A stretch of 47,993 nt of DNA, from positions 1-47,993 of the forward strand of contig JAFDEK010000030.1 in assembly GCA_019310385.1 (NCBI GenBank), in the 5' to 3' direction. The notes beneath the pieces are model-generated. The model was given only the letters and a program-made list of their open reading frames with translations. It was not told the DNA's origin and did no database searches. The stretch is from Deltaproteobacteria bacterium. Lineage in GTDB: Bacteria > Myxococcota_A > UBA9160 > UBA4427. Positions 1 through 8,151 of the stretch are shown here, piece after piece (within the stretch, counting starts at the first letter, position 1; every line of letters begins with the position of its first letter). The translations under genes were made by a program, and so were the position numbers.

Positions 1-92
1 GCCCTCCGAGACCAGGAGGTTGATAGGCCGGGTGTGGAAGCGCAGTAATGTGTGGAGCTGACCGGTACTAATCGCCCGTGAGGCTTGACCAT
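1..92 (+). rRNA. rrl: 23S ribosomal RNA, 3' end (partial)
   Basis: The first ~92 bases match the universally conserved 3' end of 23S rRNA, including the GGTTGATAGGCCGGGTGT stretch, the ACCGGTACTAAT stretch and a GTGAGGCTTGACC ending that lines up with the E. coli terminus. The gene enters from the left edge, so only the last few helices are present. It is followed by a 131-nt spacer without a tRNA and then by 5S rRNA. Confidence 0.97.
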
Positions 93-223
93 TGCCTCTT
101 ATGGTGCGCGCGTCTGGCGCTCTGACTCAGAAAGATATTCGTGTTATCGGGATCGTCCGCTCGTCGGACCTTCTCCCGGGCCCTTTCGTATGGGGGGACC
201 CGGAATGACAGTTTCAACGGTTT

Positions 224-340
<117 letters not shown>

Positions 341-349
341 TCTTCTCGT

Positions 350-395
350 AGCGGCGTCGCGTCGACTTGTAGTCGATGCGGCGCCGCTTTCTTTT
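350..395 (+). terminator. rRNA operon intrinsic terminator
   Basis: AGCGGCG at 350-356 pairs with CGCCGCT at 381-387. An inner pairing TCGACT/AGTCGA closes around a TGT loop. The hairpin is followed by a T-rich tract (TTTCTTTT). It lies 10 nt after 5S rRNA, where the rRNA transcript should end. Confidence 0.8.
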
Positions 396-541
396 GCGTG
401 GCCGCAATCCCGATTTCGGCGGCTGGCACGCCAATCCGCTTTCCGTTCTCACTGTAATTCTCGCGCGCCTTCTCAAGTGCCCCGCCCGAAGCGCCGAATC
501 CCCACTGGACGGCAATTCGAGCCGTACAGGGGGGGTGTGCC

Positions 542-2398
542 GTGAGAATCCTGCGTGACGTGACCGCGATCGTCGTCCTTCTACTGGCCGCGCTGGTGGC
601 CGCGCTGCCCCTGGGCTGTGCGTCGGATCCCTGGTCCGAGGTAGTGGCCGCGGACTCAGCGTCGGTTTATCGCTCCTTCCTGCTCGAACACCCGGATTCG
701 AAGCACGCCGCTGAGGCGGAAGCCCGCATCGCCTTCCACAAGCTGATGCGCGACCCCAGCCTGGAGGGCTACGTCGAGTTCCGCCGGGATCACCCGGAGA
801 GCGAGCTCTACCTCGAGCTTCGCCCCGCGGTGGAGCCCCGCGCCTTCGAGCGTGCTCGCTTCGCCGGAACGGCCGAAGCCTACGGGGAGTTCCTGGAGAT
901 CTTCCCCGACGGCGCCCTCGCGGCGCGCGCCCGGGGCAACCGGGCCTTCCTCGAGGCCGGCGGCTTCACCGCCGACGCCCCCGGGCTCGGCGCCTTCGCG
1001 GCCGCCTACCCGGAGAGCGACTACGCGCCGGAAGCCCGTCGCAGCTTCGAGACCTTTACCCTACGCAATGCCAACCGCTTCCATCGCGTCGGGCTCGTGA
1101 TCCGCGTCTCCCGGGAGACCCCCGAGGTAGGCCGGCTGGAAGAGGCCTTCGCGAAGCGCGCCGCGGACCAGTACACCGCGGCGGGCATCGAGCTCGTCCC
1201 CGTTCCCGAGTCGCCGGCGGCCGGTAGCGCGGTGGATCTGCCCGTCGCGCGACTCAGCATCGAGCACAGCGAGCTCCTCGACGAATCGAAGGCCCTGGGG
1301 AGTGGCAGCTCGCAGCCGCGGATGCTGGCCGTGACCCGGGTCAGCCTGCGCCGCGACGACCAGAGCCCCCCGATCTGGACTCGCGAGTTCACTCTGAGGC
1401 TGGGAGCGGCGGATCTGCCCCCGAATCAGTCCATGCTCTTCACCCAGCAGGCTACGGCCTGGTGGAGCGATTTCTTCGTTCCGGTCGCGACCTGGCGCAG
1501 CGACCTGGCCCTGCGCGATCCCATCGCCAGCGAGAGCAGCGCAATCGACGTGGATGCTGTCGGGGATCGGGTGGTGCTGCTCTTCGAGGGCGGGGACTTT
1601 CGGGTGCTCGAGCTCACCGATCCCGCTGAGCCCCTCGTGCTGGCCGAGTACACCCATTCCGACGATAGGACCCGCTGGCAAGGGGTTCGTGTCCATGGCA
1701 ACCGGGTCTATCTCTTCGGTGACGACGGCCTCGAGGTCGTTCGCTTCGGGGGGCGTGGGCCCGAGCGCGAGGCCCTCCAGGAGCGGCCCGACTACGGCAC
1801 GGTCCTGGCGGTCGAGCCCGTGGGCGATGGCCTGCTGTTGGCGACCCACCGGGGGCTCTTCCTCAGCGATCGCCTCGGAGCCGACGAGCAGCGGCTCGTA
1901 AGCTTCGAGCTGCGCGGCATGGCCCTGGTGGACCGGACGGTGGTCTTCACCGATCACAAGGCCGTCTACGTGACCTCCCTCGCGCTGCTGAAGCGCAATC
2001 GCGTGTCGGGCAAGCTGAACCTGGGGCGCGAGTTCGCTCCGGGCCGGGTCCTGGCCTTCGGTAGCGACGTCGCGGTCCTGGGCGAGGGCGGCGCGTTGCT
2101 GATCGACCTGCAGAACCCCGAGAAGCCGCGCGTGCGTTCGCGGCTGGCGACGGCCGACGTCGGGCGCATCAGCGACGTCGCGCGGGTGGGAGGGCGCTTC
2201 TTCCTCCTGGGCGATCGCGGCCTGCAGCTGCTCGACCGCTCGGGCGAGCGAGTCGTCGAGTCCGTCGACGTGACCTCCCGCGATCGCGCAGTGCGCATGG
2301 GCCGGCACCTGGTCACCATAGGCCCGGAGGGCGCCCAGCTCGTCGATGGAACCCCCTTCACCGCCCCCGAGCCCACCCCCGCCGCCCCCACCCCATAA
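542..2398 (+). CDS. Predicted lipoprotein with N-terminal helical repeats and C-terminal beta-propeller-like repeats
   Basis: This 618-residue protein is not recognised as a named family. It starts at GTG behind a G-rich ribosome-binding stretch. Residues 1-25 form a hydrophobic signal ending in PLGC, so C26 is a plausible lipidated cysteine, although proline at -3 is not ideal. Residues ~30-175 repeat short helical units with phrases such as LEHPDSKHAAEAEARI and FPDGALAARARG, resembling tetratricopeptide units of cell-envelope proteins. Residues ~330-600 carry repeated strands with LELTDPAEPLVLAEY and LIDLQNPEKPRVRS, which resemble LVIVD-type beta-propeller blades. The end is proline-rich. 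I infer an envelope scaffold or binding protein; no catalytic motif is visible. It begins about 150 bp after the rRNA terminator and is probably transcribed independently. It converges on the next gene across a long palindrome. Confidence 0.8.
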   Translation: MRILRDVTAIVVLLLAALVAALPLGCASDPWSEVVAADSASVYRSFLLEHPDSKHAAEAEARIAFHKLMRDPSLEGYVEFRRDHPESELYLELRPAVEPRAFERARFAGTAEAYGEFLEIFPDGALAARARGNRAFLEAGGFTADAPGLGAFAAAYPESDYAPEARRSFETFTLRNANRFHRVGLVIRVSRETPEVGRLEEAFAKRAADQYTAAGIELVPVPESPAAGSAVDLPVARLSIEHSELLDESKALGSGSSQPRMLAVTRVSLRRDDQSPPIWTREFTLRLGAADLPPNQSMLFTQQATAWWSDFFVPVATWRSDLALRDPIASESSAIDVDAVGDRVVLLFEGGDFRVLELTDPAEPLVLAEYTHSDDRTRWQGVRVHGNRVYLFGDDGLEVVRFGGRGPEREALQERPDYGTVLAVEPVGDGLLLATHRGLFLSDRLGADEQRLVSFELRGMALVDRTVVFTDHKAVYVTSLALLKRNRVSGKLNLGREFAPGRVLAFGSDVAVLGEGGALLIDLQNPEKPRVRSRLATADVGRISDVARVGGRFFLLGDRGLQLLDRSGERVVESVDVTSRDRAVRMGRHLVTIGPEGAQLVDGTPFTAPEPTPAAPTP

Positions 2399-2404
2399 CG
2401 GAAG

Positions 2405-2464
2405 GGGGGGGACGGTCCTTAACGCAAGGTGCGTCGGCACCTTGCGTTAAGGACCGTCCCCCCC
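2405..2464. repeat. 28-bp perfect inverted repeat with 4-nt loop (REP/BIME-like)
   Basis: Arms 2405-2432 and 2437-2464 are perfectly complementary over 28 bp around a GTCG loop. There is no T tract on either side, so it is not a standard intrinsic terminator, although it sits between convergent genes and could stop or protect both transcripts. A third partial copy of the arm, GCTTGCGTTA, follows at 2466-2475 and overlaps the stop codon of the minus-strand gene. Confidence 0.9.
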
Positions 2465-2472
2465 TGCTTGCG

Positions 2473-3309
2473 TTAGTCGAGGAGGGTGCTGGGGGGGAAG
2501 CCGTCGCGGACGATGAGGACTTCGGGGCCTTTGGAGTAGAGCGGCATGCGGTGGCCGATGTATTGGCCTTCGCCCCCCGCGTCGAACCAGAAGTAGAGCT
2601 CTGGCGTCACCGTGTCCACGACCCACGAGAACATCTTCCCGAAGTCGGGGCCGTAGCGAATCTCCCGAACCTGCGACTTCTTGCCCTTGCCCTCCCCGGC
2701 CGCTTTGGCGATGAAGTTCACCAGCCGCGGCCCGCCGAGACACAGGAACACCTGGAACTTGAGGCGCTTGCGCTCGCCCCGGGCCAGAGGCTGGAAGAGC
2801 AGGTTGAGTGGCACGTTGGCGACCCGGTCCTCCTTGGGCAGCTTCACCACGGGAACACTCTCGGGGTCCTTGCCGGGAGGCGTACAGCGCGCCACTCCCT
2901 TCTCGTGATCGACCTCGAGCATGACCATCGGCTCGCCGCTGGGCTCGAAGGACTGGGAACGCTGGCGCACGATGCGCAGTCGGGTCTCCTCGCCCACACG
3001 CACGGGCTCGAGCTCCGCGTGGACGACGTTCTTCGCGCCGCCATCGATGCCGCTGACGACGTCCATCTCGACCGATCCATCATCGCGCAGGTCGATGGCG
3101 AGGAAAGCGTCGCCCAGGCGATTGCCGTGGACGTCATAGGTGGCCGCCGGGATGGTCCCGAAGAAGGTCGGATAGGGCATGGTCATGCGAGAGCCGGCAC
3201 CCGCGACCGATGCACTCCCCGCAAGCGTCGTCATCCCGAGGACGAGGGCCCGAAGCCAGGCTGTGCGGGCGATCCGGGCTCTTCCGGACCGGGGCAGGGC
3301 GCTCTGCAT
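2473..3309 (-). CDS. Secreted protein of unknown function
   Basis: I do not recognise the family. I chose the internal ATG at 3309 (278 residues) because it is followed by Arg-rich residues and a hydrophobic stretch (ALVLGMTTLAGSASVAGAG) typical of a signal peptide. The open frame does extend upstream to 3471, over the divergent gene's 5' end. The mature part alternates polar and hydrophobic residues as in beta-rich periplasmic proteins and holds no recognisable catalytic motif. It includes a VPLNLLFQPLARGERKRLKF segment followed by a beta-rich C-terminus. It diverges from the MBL-fold gene across ~78 bp and converges with the upstream lipoprotein gene. Its stop codon lies in the partial copy of the palindrome arm. 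Confidence 0.75.
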   Translation of the reverse strand: MQSALPRSGRARIARTAWLRALVLGMTTLAGSASVAGAGSRMTMPYPTFFGTIPAATYDVHGNRLGDAFLAIDLRDDGSVEMDVVSGIDGGAKNVVHAELEPVRVGEETRLRIVRQRSQSFEPSGEPMVMLEVDHEKGVARCTPPGKDPESVPVVKLPKEDRVANVPLNLLFQPLARGERKRLKFQVFLCLGGPRLVNFIAKAAGEGKGKKSQVREIRYGPDFGKMFSWVVDTVTPELYFWFDAGGEGQYIGHRMPLYSKGPEVLIVRDGFPPSTLLD

Positions 3310-3387
3310 GGCCGCTACTCTAACCAACCCCGGCAGGCCTGGGGGGGATCTATCTCTGCTGCGGGCTTTCTCTGCTAGGTTGCTTCC

Positions 3388-4485
3388 ATGACATCGGTCC
3401 GGACTCGTGGAGCCGGAACCCCAGCCATCGTGCGTCGCGCTCCGGTTCCCGATCTCCCCGACATACATCAAATTGTGTTACCTACCCCGTGGGAAGTCGG
3501 GGTGGTACAGGTCTACCTGATCGAGCACGAGCCCCTCACCCTGATCGATACGGGAGTGAAGACCGCCGAATCCCTCCAGACCTTGCGAGCTGCCTTCGAT
3601 GAGCTTGGCCATGGACTCGACGAGGTCGAGCGCATCATCCTGACCCACTATCACGAGGATCACCTCGGCCAGGCCCAGGTGATCCGCGACGCGGGCGCGC
3701 GACTCGAGCTGTGGGCCCACGAGGCCGAAGCGCCCATCATCGAATCCTGGACCCCCGAGCGCCACGAAAAGCTCGACGAGACCAACTCGCTGCTCCGCGA
3801 GTACGGCGTTCCGGATGAGCTACTCGAGCGCCAGACCCGGTGGCTGCGCAAGGTCATGAAGAAGGGGCCCCCCATCAGCGCCGCGACCTCCGTGGAGCGG
3901 GTTCTTCGCGACGGCGATCGCATTCCCTTCAAGGACTTCGAGCTCGGCGCGATCCACGCTCCGGGCCATACGGCCGGGCACCTGCTGCTCCACGAGGAGG
4001 GCAGTCGCGTCCTGATCAGCGGCGATCACATCATGGGCGACGCGGTCCCCTTCACGGAGAACTACTACGTGGAGGGTCCCCCCAAGCCATCGGACCCCCT
4101 CGCTCGGCGCCCGCGTTTCAGCGGTCTCACCCCCTACCTTGAATCGACGCGCCGGCTGCGCAGGCAGTCCTTCAGTGCCATCCTGCCCGCCCACGGTGGC
4201 GTGATCGAGCGCCCGGACCGGCACATCGAGGACGCGCTCCTCTTCTACGACGTGCGGGTGCAGCGAATCGAGCGCGGGCTGCGCAGCCTGGCCGCCATGG
4301 GGCAGGAGGTGACGGGCTGGGACATCTGGAAGGCTCTCTTCCCCAAGGCCGACCCGGTCGAGGAGATGCGGACCCGCATGCTCATGGTGATCGGCGCCCT
4401 CGACGAGCTCGAGGCCCAGGGAATCTGCATCACGAGCCGCCGAAGCGACGGTGTCCTGGTCCACATGCACGCCCCCCGGCCATGA
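3388..4485 (+). CDS. Metallo-beta-lactamase-fold hydrolase (LACTB2/glyoxalase II-like)
   Basis: A 365-residue cytoplasmic protein of the MBL superfamily. The binuclear metal site is clear: THYHEDHLGQ near residue 90 (HxHxDH), a later HAPGHTAGH, SGDHIM with the bridging aspartate, and LPAHGGVI near residue 270. The ~70-residue C-terminal helical region with a YDVRVQRIERGL segment matches the winged-helix tail seen in LACTB2-like and related hydrolases. The substrate cannot be told from sequence: thioester hydrolysis or RNA processing are both possible in this family. There is no operon partner; the next gene has its own promoter. Confidence 0.88.
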   Translation: MTSVRTRGAGTPAIVRRAPVPDLPDIHQIVLPTPWEVGVVQVYLIEHEPLTLIDTGVKTAESLQTLRAAFDELGHGLDEVERIILTHYHEDHLGQAQVIRDAGARLELWAHEAEAPIIESWTPERHEKLDETNSLLREYGVPDELLERQTRWLRKVMKKGPPISAATSVERVLRDGDRIPFKDFELGAIHAPGHTAGHLLLHEEGSRVLISGDHIMGDAVPFTENYYVEGPPKPSDPLARRPRFSGLTPYLESTRRLRRQSFSAILPAHGGVIERPDRHIEDALLFYDVRVQRIERGLRSLAAMGQEVTGWDIWKALFPKADPVEEMRTRMLMVIGALDELEAQGICITSRRSDGVLVHMHAPRP

Positions 4486-4533
4486 GGAATGCTGCTTTTT
4501 CCCAGAAAAATCACGCAATCCCCCAGGGGTGAC

Positions 4534-4562
4534 TTGACGAAAGGCCTCGGCTCCGGGATACC
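4534..4562 (+). promoter_or_regulatory. Sigma-70-type promoter for rplX-rpmG
   Basis: TTGACG at 4534-4539 and GATACC at 4557-4562 are separated by 17 bp, close to the TTGACA-17-TATAAT consensus. The site lies 27 bp before the rplX start codon and after the MBL-fold gene stop. Confidence 0.6.
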
Positions 4563-4589
4563 TACCGCCTCTCTGGAGGCTCGAGAACC

Positions 4590-4916
4590 ATGTTCAGGAT
4601 TCGTAAGGGTGACCTCGTACAGGTCATTGCGGGGGCAGACCGCGGCAAGCAAGGCCGCGTGATCGCCGTCGACCACGATAAGTCGCGCGTTCGTGTCGAG
4701 AGCGTGCGAATGCAGAAACGTCACCTCAAGCCCGGTCGCCGTGGAGCCCAGCAGGGCGGAATCGTCGAGCGGGAGGGCTACCTCCACGCGTCGAACGTGA
4801 TGCTGGTGGGATCGGACGGCAAGCCCTCGCGCATTCGGGTCGAGGAACGGGACGGAAGGAAGACACGCGTGTTCTCGCGCGATGGCGAGCCCGTACCCGA
4901 GCACGTAGGAGAGTGA
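4590..4916 (+). CDS. rplX: 50S ribosomal protein L24
   Basis: A 108-residue protein with the KOW motif (IRKGDLVQVIAGADRGKQG, residues ~4-22) and the diagnostic QGGIVEREGYLHASNVMLV segment of bacterial L24, an assembly initiator of the 50S subunit. Length is normal for the family. Its place is unusual: L24 is normally encoded between L14 and L5 in the S10/spc cluster, but here it has its own promoter and is followed 3 bp later by L33. Either it has moved out of that cluster or it is a second copy. Confidence 0.95.
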   Translation: MFRIRKGDLVQVIAGADRGKQGRVIAVDHDKSRVRVESVRMQKRHLKPGRRGAQQGGIVEREGYLHASNVMLVGSDGKPSRIRVEERDGRKTRVFSRDGEPVPEHVGE

Positions 4917-4919
4917 GCG

Positions 4920-5090
4920 ATGGCCAAGAAGGGCAAGCGAGAGAAGATCAAGCTCGAATCGACCGCGGGGACCGGGCACTTCTACACGACGAGCAAGAAC
5001 CGCCAGAATACCCCGAACAAGCTCGAGCTGAAGAAATACGATCCCGTCGTTCGCAAGCACGTCGTGTACAAAGAAACCAAGCTCAAGTAG
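4920..5090 (+). CDS. rpmG: 50S ribosomal protein L33
   Basis: A short 56-residue gene starting [20 protein letters not shown] and containing the family hallmark [20 protein letters not shown] followed by a basic [14 protein letters not shown] end, as in bacterial L33. The cysteine pairs of the zinc-binding C+ form are absent, so this is the zinc-free C- type. It begins 3 bp after the rplX stop, so the two are almost certainly co-translated. Confidence 0.95.
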   Translation: MAKKGKREKIKLESTAGTGHFYTTSKNRQNTPNKLELKKYDPVVRKHVVYKETKLK

Positions 5091-5274
5091 GATCGTCAGG
5101 CCGAAGCCAGGTGCCGCGGGGCTGTGCCTCGCCCGGCGCTGGCGCGCCGGACAGGTCCGCAGCGGATCCGCGAGACGGTCGATGAGCGGAACGCTCCGGG
5201 AGTGGACGGGATCAGGGCGAAGGCTCTTGAGACCCGGAGCTTCTGAGAGAAGGCTCTGAGAGAGGGAGACGAGA

Positions 5275-5628
5275 ATGGCGTGGGTGATCACGAAATTGTG
5301 CAGGGACAAAGTGGACATGGCCTGCGTGGAGGTCTGTCCGGTCGATTGCATCGTGCAGCTCAAGGGCGGTCCCACGGACGCGTTTCCCAATCAGCTCTAC
5401 ATCGATCCCGAAGAGTGCATCAATTGCGGAGTCTGCGAGCCCGAGTGCCCGTGGGAGGCCATCTTCGAGGATGAGCAGGTTCCCGACGTCTTCGAAGAGG
5501 ACACCGCCCTCAACGCCAAGATCACCGAGACTCGGGACGACTTCGAGGTGCCCGAACGCGGCGAGCCGGAGTCTCCGAGTCCGGAAGATGTCGCGGCCAA
5601 CAAGGCGACCTGGGGCTACGACGCCTAG
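5275..5628 (+). CDS. fdxA: 7Fe ferredoxin ([3Fe-4S][4Fe-4S])
   Basis: A 117-residue FdxA-type ferredoxin, a soluble low-potential electron carrier. The cysteines fit the Azotobacter FdI pattern: C9, C17 and C58 would bind the [3Fe-4S] cluster, and C21, C48, C51 and C54 the [4Fe-4S] cluster, with C25 as the extra free cysteine of the CVEVCPVDC motif. The second motif reads CINCGVCEPECP. An acidic C-terminal extension of ~45 residues follows, common in FdxA proteins. It starts at ATG behind GAGGGAGACGAGA. It stands alone, ~185 bp after rpmG and convergent with aroE, so its redox partner is not visible. Confidence 0.93.
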   Translation: MAWVITKLCRDKVDMACVEVCPVDCIVQLKGGPTDAFPNQLYIDPEECINCGVCEPECPWEAIFEDEQVPDVFEEDTALNAKITETRDDFEVPERGEPESPSPEDVAANKATWGYDA

Positions 5629-5697
5629 GCGGCCGACCCGAGCGTCGGAGCACCCCACGCCGCGCAAGCGCCGGCCGCGCGGCGGCCAGCGCGCGAG

Positions 5698-6558
5698 CTA
5701 GCCGAGATCCTGCCCCGCCCGGTCGAAGGCCTCGGCAAGCACTTCGATGGGAGCCTCGCGGCCCGTCCACAGGCGCAGCTGCTCGGCCGCTTGATGGACG
5801 AGCATCCACTTACCGCCCAGCGGCGTGGCGCCGCGCTCGCGTGCAGCGCGCAGCAGCGCGGTCTCCTCGGGGTCGTAGACGGCGTCCATCACGACCGAGC
5901 CCGGCGCCAGATCGGCGGCGCGCACGGGAGACTCGCCGGAGCGAAGGCCGACGCTGGTCGTGTTGACCAGGACGTCGTGGGGTAGCCCGCCCAGCTCCTC
6001 GAGGGAGCCGGCTCGGGCGGCACCCAACTCGTTGGCCAGCGCACGCGCCCGATCGACGCTGCGGTTCAGTACCAGGACCTCGGAGCCGCGCTCGATCAGC
6101 CCGAAGACCAGGGCTCGCGCGGCACCGCCCGCTCCGAGTACCACGCAGCGGCGGCCCTCGAGGCGGGTCTCGCGCTCGAGAGCGCGAACTCCGCCGACCC
6201 AATCCGTATTGGCGCCCACGAGGCGGCCGTCGATCCGCGTGACCGTATTGACCGCGCCGATGCGTCGCGCAGTCTCGTCCACCTCGTCGAGGTGGCCCAT
6301 GATCGCCACCTTGTGGGGAATGGAGACAGCCAGCTGACGGATGCCCAGGGCCCGGGCGCCCGCGACCGCATCGCCCAGGCCCTCCGGCGCCACATCGAAG
6401 GCCAGGTAGGCGGCGTCCAGCCCCATGGCCGCGAAGGCGGCGTTGTGCATGTGGGGAGAGCGGGTATGACCGGCCGGGTGCAGCACGATCCCACACAGGC
6501 TCGTGCGGGCCGTGATGGAAGAGGGTGTCATTCCCGTGGACGGCGTGGCTCGCTGCAT
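5698..6558 (-). CDS. aroE: Shikimate dehydrogenase (NADP+)
   Basis: A 286-residue enzyme that reduces 3-dehydroshikimate in aromatic amino acid synthesis. The substrate site is visible in HTRSPHMHNAAF (residues ~31-42), VSIPHK with the catalytic lysine, GAVNT and GANTDWVG. The NADP-binding GAGGAARA glycine loop follows near residue 140, then NRSVDRA. The C-terminal GGKWMLVHQAAEQLRLWTG matches the family. The start could also be M10, since neither ATG has a strong ribosome-binding site. It is convergent with fdxA and divergent from purE. Confidence 0.95.
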   Translation of the reverse strand: MQRATPSTGMTPSSITARTSLCGIVLHPAGHTRSPHMHNAAFAAMGLDAAYLAFDVAPEGLGDAVAGARALGIRQLAVSIPHKVAIMGHLDEVDETARRIGAVNTVTRIDGRLVGANTDWVGGVRALERETRLEGRRCVVLGAGGAARALVFGLIERGSEVLVLNRSVDRARALANELGAARAGSLEELGGLPHDVLVNTTSVGLRSGESPVRAADLAPGSVVMDAVYDPEETALLRAARERGATPLGGKWMLVHQAAEQLRLWTGREAPIEVLAEAFDRAGQDLG

Positions 6559-6808
6559 GGCGCCGCCATCCTACCCGTTGTGAGGCGGGGTCGCTGCACC
6601 GCGCAGAGCGTCGCCCACGGCGTGTCGCTCGCGCGGCACGCCTACCGATCGCAAGCGGGATGCGGTATCCACCCCCTTTCTCGAGCACATGCGCTCGAGC
6701 CAATGCGGCGTGCCCGCTCCGCCTCGGGAAGCGGCCGATCGTGTCTTCTGGCCGGCGCGGCCGAGACAGTCGGGGTAGCGGAGCGCGCCGGCAGGGGAGG
6801 TGGTCGAA

Positions 6809-7348
6809 TTGGCGGCTCGCAGTCGAGAGAAGTCGAAGGGGGGGCCGAAGCCCCGGGTAGCAGTCCTCATGGGCAGCAAGAGCGACTGGGAATCCATGCG
6901 GATCGCGGTAGAGGTCCTCGAGTCCCTGGGCGTCGCCTGCGATGTGCGGGTGATCTCCGCCCACCGCACGCCCCAGCGACATCACGACTACGTGACCGCC
7001 GCCGAGGCGCAGGGGATCCAGGTCTTCATCTGCGGAGCCGGCTTCGCCGCCCACCTGGCGGGCGTCACCGCCGCCCTGACTCCGCTTCCGGTGCTGGGCG
7101 TGCCCCTCGACGGATCCGCACTCCAGGGGCTCGACGCGCTGCTTGCCACGGTTCAGATGCCCGGAGGCATTCCCGTCGCCACCTTCGGCATCGGCCGGGC
7201 TGGCGCGAAGAACGCCGGTCTCTTTGCGGCGGCCATCCTCTCGGCGCGCGACAAGAAGCTGCGCAAGGCCCTCGATGCCTACCGCGAGAAGCAGACCGCC
7301 GACGTCCCCGAGACCCCCTTCGGCGGCGCGCCCCTCGCCGGTCGCTAG
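6809..7348 (+). CDS. purE: N5-carboxyaminoimidazole ribonucleotide mutase (class I PurE)
   Basis: PurE converts N5-CAIR to CAIR in purine synthesis. Family signatures are VLMGSKSDWESM, the SAHRTP motif with the catalytic histidine, and the segment ICGAGFAAHLAGVTAALTP followed by GLDALLATVQMPGGIPVAT and GAKNAG. Aspects of GAGGAAHLPGM are altered (F and A substitutions), but the frame is intact. I prefer the TTG at 6809 because GGGAGG ends 8 nt upstream; a GTG at 6800 in the same frame overlaps that site. No purK lies next to it. It ends 4 bp from the convergent UDG gene, with a GCTAGCTAGC palindrome at the junction. purC and purF lie at the other end of the window. Confidence 0.95.
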   Translation: MAARSREKSKGGPKPRVAVLMGSKSDWESMRIAVEVLESLGVACDVRVISAHRTPQRHHDYVTAAEAQGIQVFICGAGFAAHLAGVTAALTPLPVLGVPLDGSALQGLDALLATVQMPGGIPVATFGIGRAGAKNAGLFAAAILSARDKKLRKALDAYREKQTADVPETPFGGAPLAGR

Positions 7349-7352
7349 CTAG

Positions 7353-8120
7353 CTACGCCCGGGCGCGGGTGTAGGCGGCCTTCAGGTCTTCCCAGACGTT
7401 GCGGCGGTTCTCGGGGGTGTACTGGCGCAGGACGAAGGCGGGGTGCAGGGTCGGCATCAAGGGGATGCCCCGGTAGTCGTGCCAGGTGCCTCGGGTACGG
7501 GTGATTGCGACGTCCCGCCCGAGCAGCAGGCTCGCTGCCGGCTTGCCGAGAGTGACGATTACCTTGGGGCCCACCGCATCGATCTGCCCGTCGAGGAATG
7601 GACGGCAGGCCGCGACCTCCGTGGGCAGCGGGTTCCGGTTGTTGGGCGGCCTGCACTTGACGATGTTGCAGATGTAGACCTCGTCGCGCGAGATGCCCAT
7701 TCCCTTCTCGATCATCTGGGTCAGGAGCTCGCCGGCGCGGCCCACGAAGGGCAGGCCCTGTAGATCCTCCTGCTCGCCTGGTCCCTCGCCGACGAACATG
7801 AGCTGGGCATCGGGATTGCCGCTGCCGAACACGATCTTCCGGCGCCCCTCGCACAGACCGCAGCGGGCGCAATCGCCCAGCTCTTCGCGCACGGCCTCGA
7901 GGGTGGCGGCGGCCGGCCGGGGCGCTGCCGGAGGGGCTGGCGGCTCGTGGACCACGGGCGCTGGGTGCGCTGCAGCCCCTTCGTGGACCTCTGCTTGGGC
8001 TTCTTCGGGGGCGGCGCTCCGCTCGAAGCAATCGACCCCTTCTTCCATCAGCTCGCGCAGGACCTGTGTCGCTGAGGCGATGAGCGCTCGGGCTTCGTCT
8101 CGCGGGTCGGTCTCGGTCAT
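7353..8120 (-). CDS. Type 4 uracil-DNA glycosylase (Fe-S, UdgA-like)
   Basis: A 255-residue DNA repair enzyme removing uracil from DNA. Motif [21 protein letters not shown], and the C-terminal LHPAFVLR motif define family 4 UDG. The [4Fe-4S] ligands are the CARC pair near residue 83 and cysteines in [13 protein letters not shown] and AACRPFL. Residues ~35-72 form an Ala/Pro-rich linker before the catalytic core, so the N-terminal ~70 residues are an extension relative to compact family members. It begins 31 bp after the cytochrome gene stop on the same strand and may be co-transcribed with it, without an obvious functional link. Confidence 0.93.
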   Translation of the reverse strand: MTETDPRDEARALIASATQVLRELMEEGVDCFERSAAPEEAQAEVHEGAAAHPAPVVHEPPAPPAAPRPAAATLEAVREELGDCARCGLCEGRRKIVFGSGNPDAQLMFVGEGPGEQEDLQGLPFVGRAGELLTQMIEKGMGISRDEVYICNIVKCRPPNNRNPLPTEVAACRPFLDGQIDAVGPKVIVTLGKPAASLLLGRDVAITRTRGTWHDYRGIPLMPTLHPAFVLRQYTPENRRNVWEDLKAAYTRARA

Positions 8121-8151
8121 CGGGTTTTTCTCCCCGCAGCGAGGCCCGGCT

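Noticed and set aside
93-223. tRNA in the 23S-5S spacer
   Set aside because: No cloverleaf or T-loop motif is present in the 131-nt spacer.
5091-5274. Small gene between rpmG and fdxA
   Set aside because: No start codon with a ribosome-binding site opens a protein-like frame; the apparent frame is a continuation of one overlapping rpmG out of frame.
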